DNA of 64,000 bases from DAOQVB01 sp964400865 (lineage in GTDB: Bacteria; Patescibacteriota; Microgenomatia; UBA1400; PJMF01). The DNA lies in NCBI GenBank assembly GCA_964400865.1, contig CAYNWG010000001.1, positions 1 through 64,000 of the forward strand, in the 5' to 3' direction. The notes beneath the pieces were generated by a model. It was not told the DNA's origin. It made no database searches and worked only from the letters and a program-made list of their open reading frames with translations. Shown here piece by piece: positions 62,430-64,000 of this stretch; the stretch's first letter is position 1; every line of letters starts with the position of its first letter. A program made the translations under genes and the position numbers.

Positions 62430-64000
62430 ATGTATGGAAAAAAAAGAAGTATTCAACAGATTATAGATAAAAATGGCCGTCTGATTTTTGAATCTGCATT
62501 ACCGAACTCAGAAAAATTCAGTATGGTTTTTAGCTGGGAAAGCGAAGACTTTGGAATTGATGGGCACATGCAGGTTTTCAGAAATAAAGAGCATGAAGGT
62601 GAGTTCCTCAAAGTACAATTAAAAAGCAAAGGTCGGGCTAAGTATATCAGTGAGGGACAAATCTTAAGCTATTCTCTAGATTTTGATTCGGCATATTTTC
62701 TCATCAAGAAGGTAAAGGATCCCGCTGTTTTGATTGTAGTTGATAACAAGAGCAAGCAGGTATTTTGGTATCCTATCCAAACAAGCGTAGATGCGCGAGT
62801 TGCCCTTGAGCAGAGGCTTCTGGAAGACAATCGGGCGGAAAACCCATCTATCACCCTCCACATTGACGTTAAGAAGAACCTCTTAAGTCGTATGAAGTAT
62901 CAAGGTCTTTACACCTACTTTGAGGAGGCAAAGGTTCAGCTAGCTAAAGAGGCACTGCTGAATCTAAAGGCTGACAAAACTTTGAGTGCGGGCGTCAAAC
63001 ATATAAACGAGATTGAGAGAAAAATGTATGAGTTGGAGGGCTTTGATTGGGCGTTTCGGAAAGGGATCGTCCTTACTCCAAGGACGGTATTCTCAATTGA
63101 AACTTCTGATGGAAAAAGTGTTGATTATTTTCCAAATAAAAACTATAAGCCAGAACTTGCTCCTAGAATCAATTTGCGGACTAAGTTTTCTACAAAAACT
63201 AAGGATGGCATAGAAAAATACAACGCATTTCGGAAGGCTGTACAGGACGGCAAGGGATCAGTTGACTTAAGTAGTGAGTATATAGATTCGTTTGAAGTTG
63301 TTATTGGTACCCAGCTTGTTGATAGCAATAAAAGTGGTGGTAAAACAAGTGTCAGTATTGGTCAATCTAAGAATAGACAGCTTGTTTCTTTAAATAATGG
63401 AGATAGTGAATTGGAACATCGTGTTGATATCTGGGCAGAAGATGGCGCTTTTATTATTCAGAGCGTTGACGGCCAACCTCTTAGCATTCGCCTCAGCCTT
63501 AAGATGGGTGAGTTATCGGCAAAATTCACTTTTGGTGTGAATCCAGACTTTATGGCAAATGCCTCCCAACATCTTCGAATGCTAGATTTTATACGCAACA
63601 CAAAAGAGCTAGTCATCAGTGTTACGGACCATGATGGTTTCAAGCACAAGCTTTTTGGAGGTAGCATCAATGTTCCTTCTCTAGTTACCGAAGATCAATA
63701 TAGATTTGCTAAGGCACTTGCTGAAATTGAGCAGACTAGTGGTACCCAGATAACTTTTCCCTTACCTGACACTTTGACTAGAGAAGATATAGCAAATGTT
63801 TTCTGGGTTCACCGGATATTAACTCAAGGCAAGATTGTGCAAAAAATCACTTTATCCTTCACGCTTCAAAAGAGACCACCTGAGCATGTGGAGAAAGACA
63901 AATACATGAGTATGACTCAAACCCCGCCAGAAATTTATTTATTTGGCAGGCCTTACATAATGCCTGGTTTCACACAAACTATTGCAGGAAAAATTACGGG
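62430..64000 (+). CDS. DUF4365 domain protein, 3' end cut by the window
   Basis: The frame starts with ATG three bases after the methylase stop and is still open at the last base (523 residues seen). Residues about 25-130 are a DUF4365-type domain with WESEDFGIDGHMQV and FLKVQLKSKG, the acidic and Gln-x-Lys positions of a PD-(D/E)XK-like nuclease fold. The rest is a mixed beta/alpha region (SIRLSLKMGELSAKF, VFWVHRILTQG). Its place in the operon suggests the nuclease arm of the methylase/helicase system. Confidence 0.7.
   Translation, partial: MYGKKRSIQQIIDKNGRLIFESALPNSEKFSMVFSWESEDFGIDGHMQVFRNKEHEGEFLKVQLKSKGRAKYISEGQILSYSLDFDSAYFLIKKVKDPAVLIVVDNKSKQVFWYPIQTSVDARVALEQRLLEDNRAENPSITLHIDVKKNLLSRMKYQGLYTYFEEAKVQLAKEALLNLKADKTLSAGVKHINEIERKMYELEGFDWAFRKGIVLTPRTVFSIETSDGKSVDYFPNKNYKPELAPRINLRTKFSTKTKDGIEKYNAFRKAVQDGKGSVDLSSEYIDSFEVVIGTQLVDSNKSGGKTSVSIGQSKNRQLVSLNNGDSELEHRVDIWAEDGAFIIQSVDGQPLSIRLSLKMGELSAKFTFGVNPDFMANASQHLRMLDFIRNTKELVISVTDHDGFKHKLFGGSINVPSLVTEDQYRFAKALAEIEQTSGTQITFPLPDTLTREDIANVFWVHRILTQGKIVQKITLSFTLQKRPPEHVEKDKYMSMTQTPPEIYLFGRPYIMPGFTQTIAGKIT

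Noticed and set aside
1..64000. CRISPR array
   Set aside because: No regularly spaced direct repeats with unique spacers were seen.
1..64000. Recoding of TGA in the whole genome (as in Gracilibacteria/SR1)
   Set aside because: Many intact genes end properly at TGA (for example avd, the DGR target and 9779-10135) and have no internal TGA; the TGA at 6944 is a single event.

Overview
The window looks like a chromosome segment of a candidate-phyla-radiation (Patescibacteria) bacterium that carries a large phage-derived accessory region. Standard-code genes, AT-rich DNA, small compact genes, a bS21 protein, a divergent pyruvate kinase and many leaderless-looking starts point that way. The phylum-level call is an inference; no rRNA is present.

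Host-like part (1-20.5 kb): a truncated unknown gene, a HIT protein, bS21, a coiled-coil protein, pyruvate kinase, tRNA-Arg(UCU) and tRNA-His(GUG). Next comes a decayed glycosyltransferase/GH130 pair (opal stop, frameshift, no normal start), then two convergent nucleotidyltransferases, a tRNA-binding protein and an HD phosphohydrolase. A cell-surface block follows: acyltransferase 3, SGNH/DltD-like and MBOAT proteins, ketopantoate-reductase-like enzyme, lipoprotein, Ig-like exported protein, O-antigen-ligase-like protein and phosphodiester glycosidase.

Phage part (about 20.5-38.7 kb plus 53.7-55.6 kb, all on the minus strand): in transcription order portal, [15 kb of other genes], two small proteins, scaffold-like protein, SU10-type major capsid protein, small head/decoration proteins, a KhpA-like KH protein, an amidase with duplicated beta domains, connector, propeller-like protein, decapeptide-repeat fibre, coiled-coil protein, a 1.5-kresidue polyvalent internal protein, M23 peptidase, holin-like and XhlA-like proteins. 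The layout resembles a short-tailed phage. No terminase, integrase or replication gene is visible. Portal and the first head gene share the same leader: a conserved 5' box followed by a terminator-like hairpin just before the start codon, which looks like attenuation control.

Cargo between portal and head genes (38.9-53.7 kb): an XRE regulator with an inverted-repeat operator candidate, and a complete diversity-generating retroelement (DGR): reverse transcriptase, Avd, template repeat (TR) and variable repeat (VR). The VR is the C-terminus of a MoxR-type AAA+ ATPase. That gene is split only by a 100-N scaffold gap whose flanks are an identical 55-bp overlap; collapsing it restores one 649-aa frame. 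The ATPase is followed upstream by a small unknown gene and an HExxH-metallopeptidase/VWA protein, giving a MoxR-VWA system with a self-diversifying recognition domain. 19 of the 20 TR/VR differences lie at template adenines. Upstream of the TR lies about 300 bp of non-coding DNA with a promoter and four hairpins, probably the 5' part of the DGR RNA. The cargo also holds a methyltransferase, a signal-peptidase/CAP fusion, and a two-gene STAND-NTPase/PD-(D/E)XK defence candidate.

Right end (55.8-64 kb): a MerR-like HTH, a PLD-SNF2 helicase, an Eco57I-type methylase and a truncated DUF4365 protein, together resembling a restriction/defence island.
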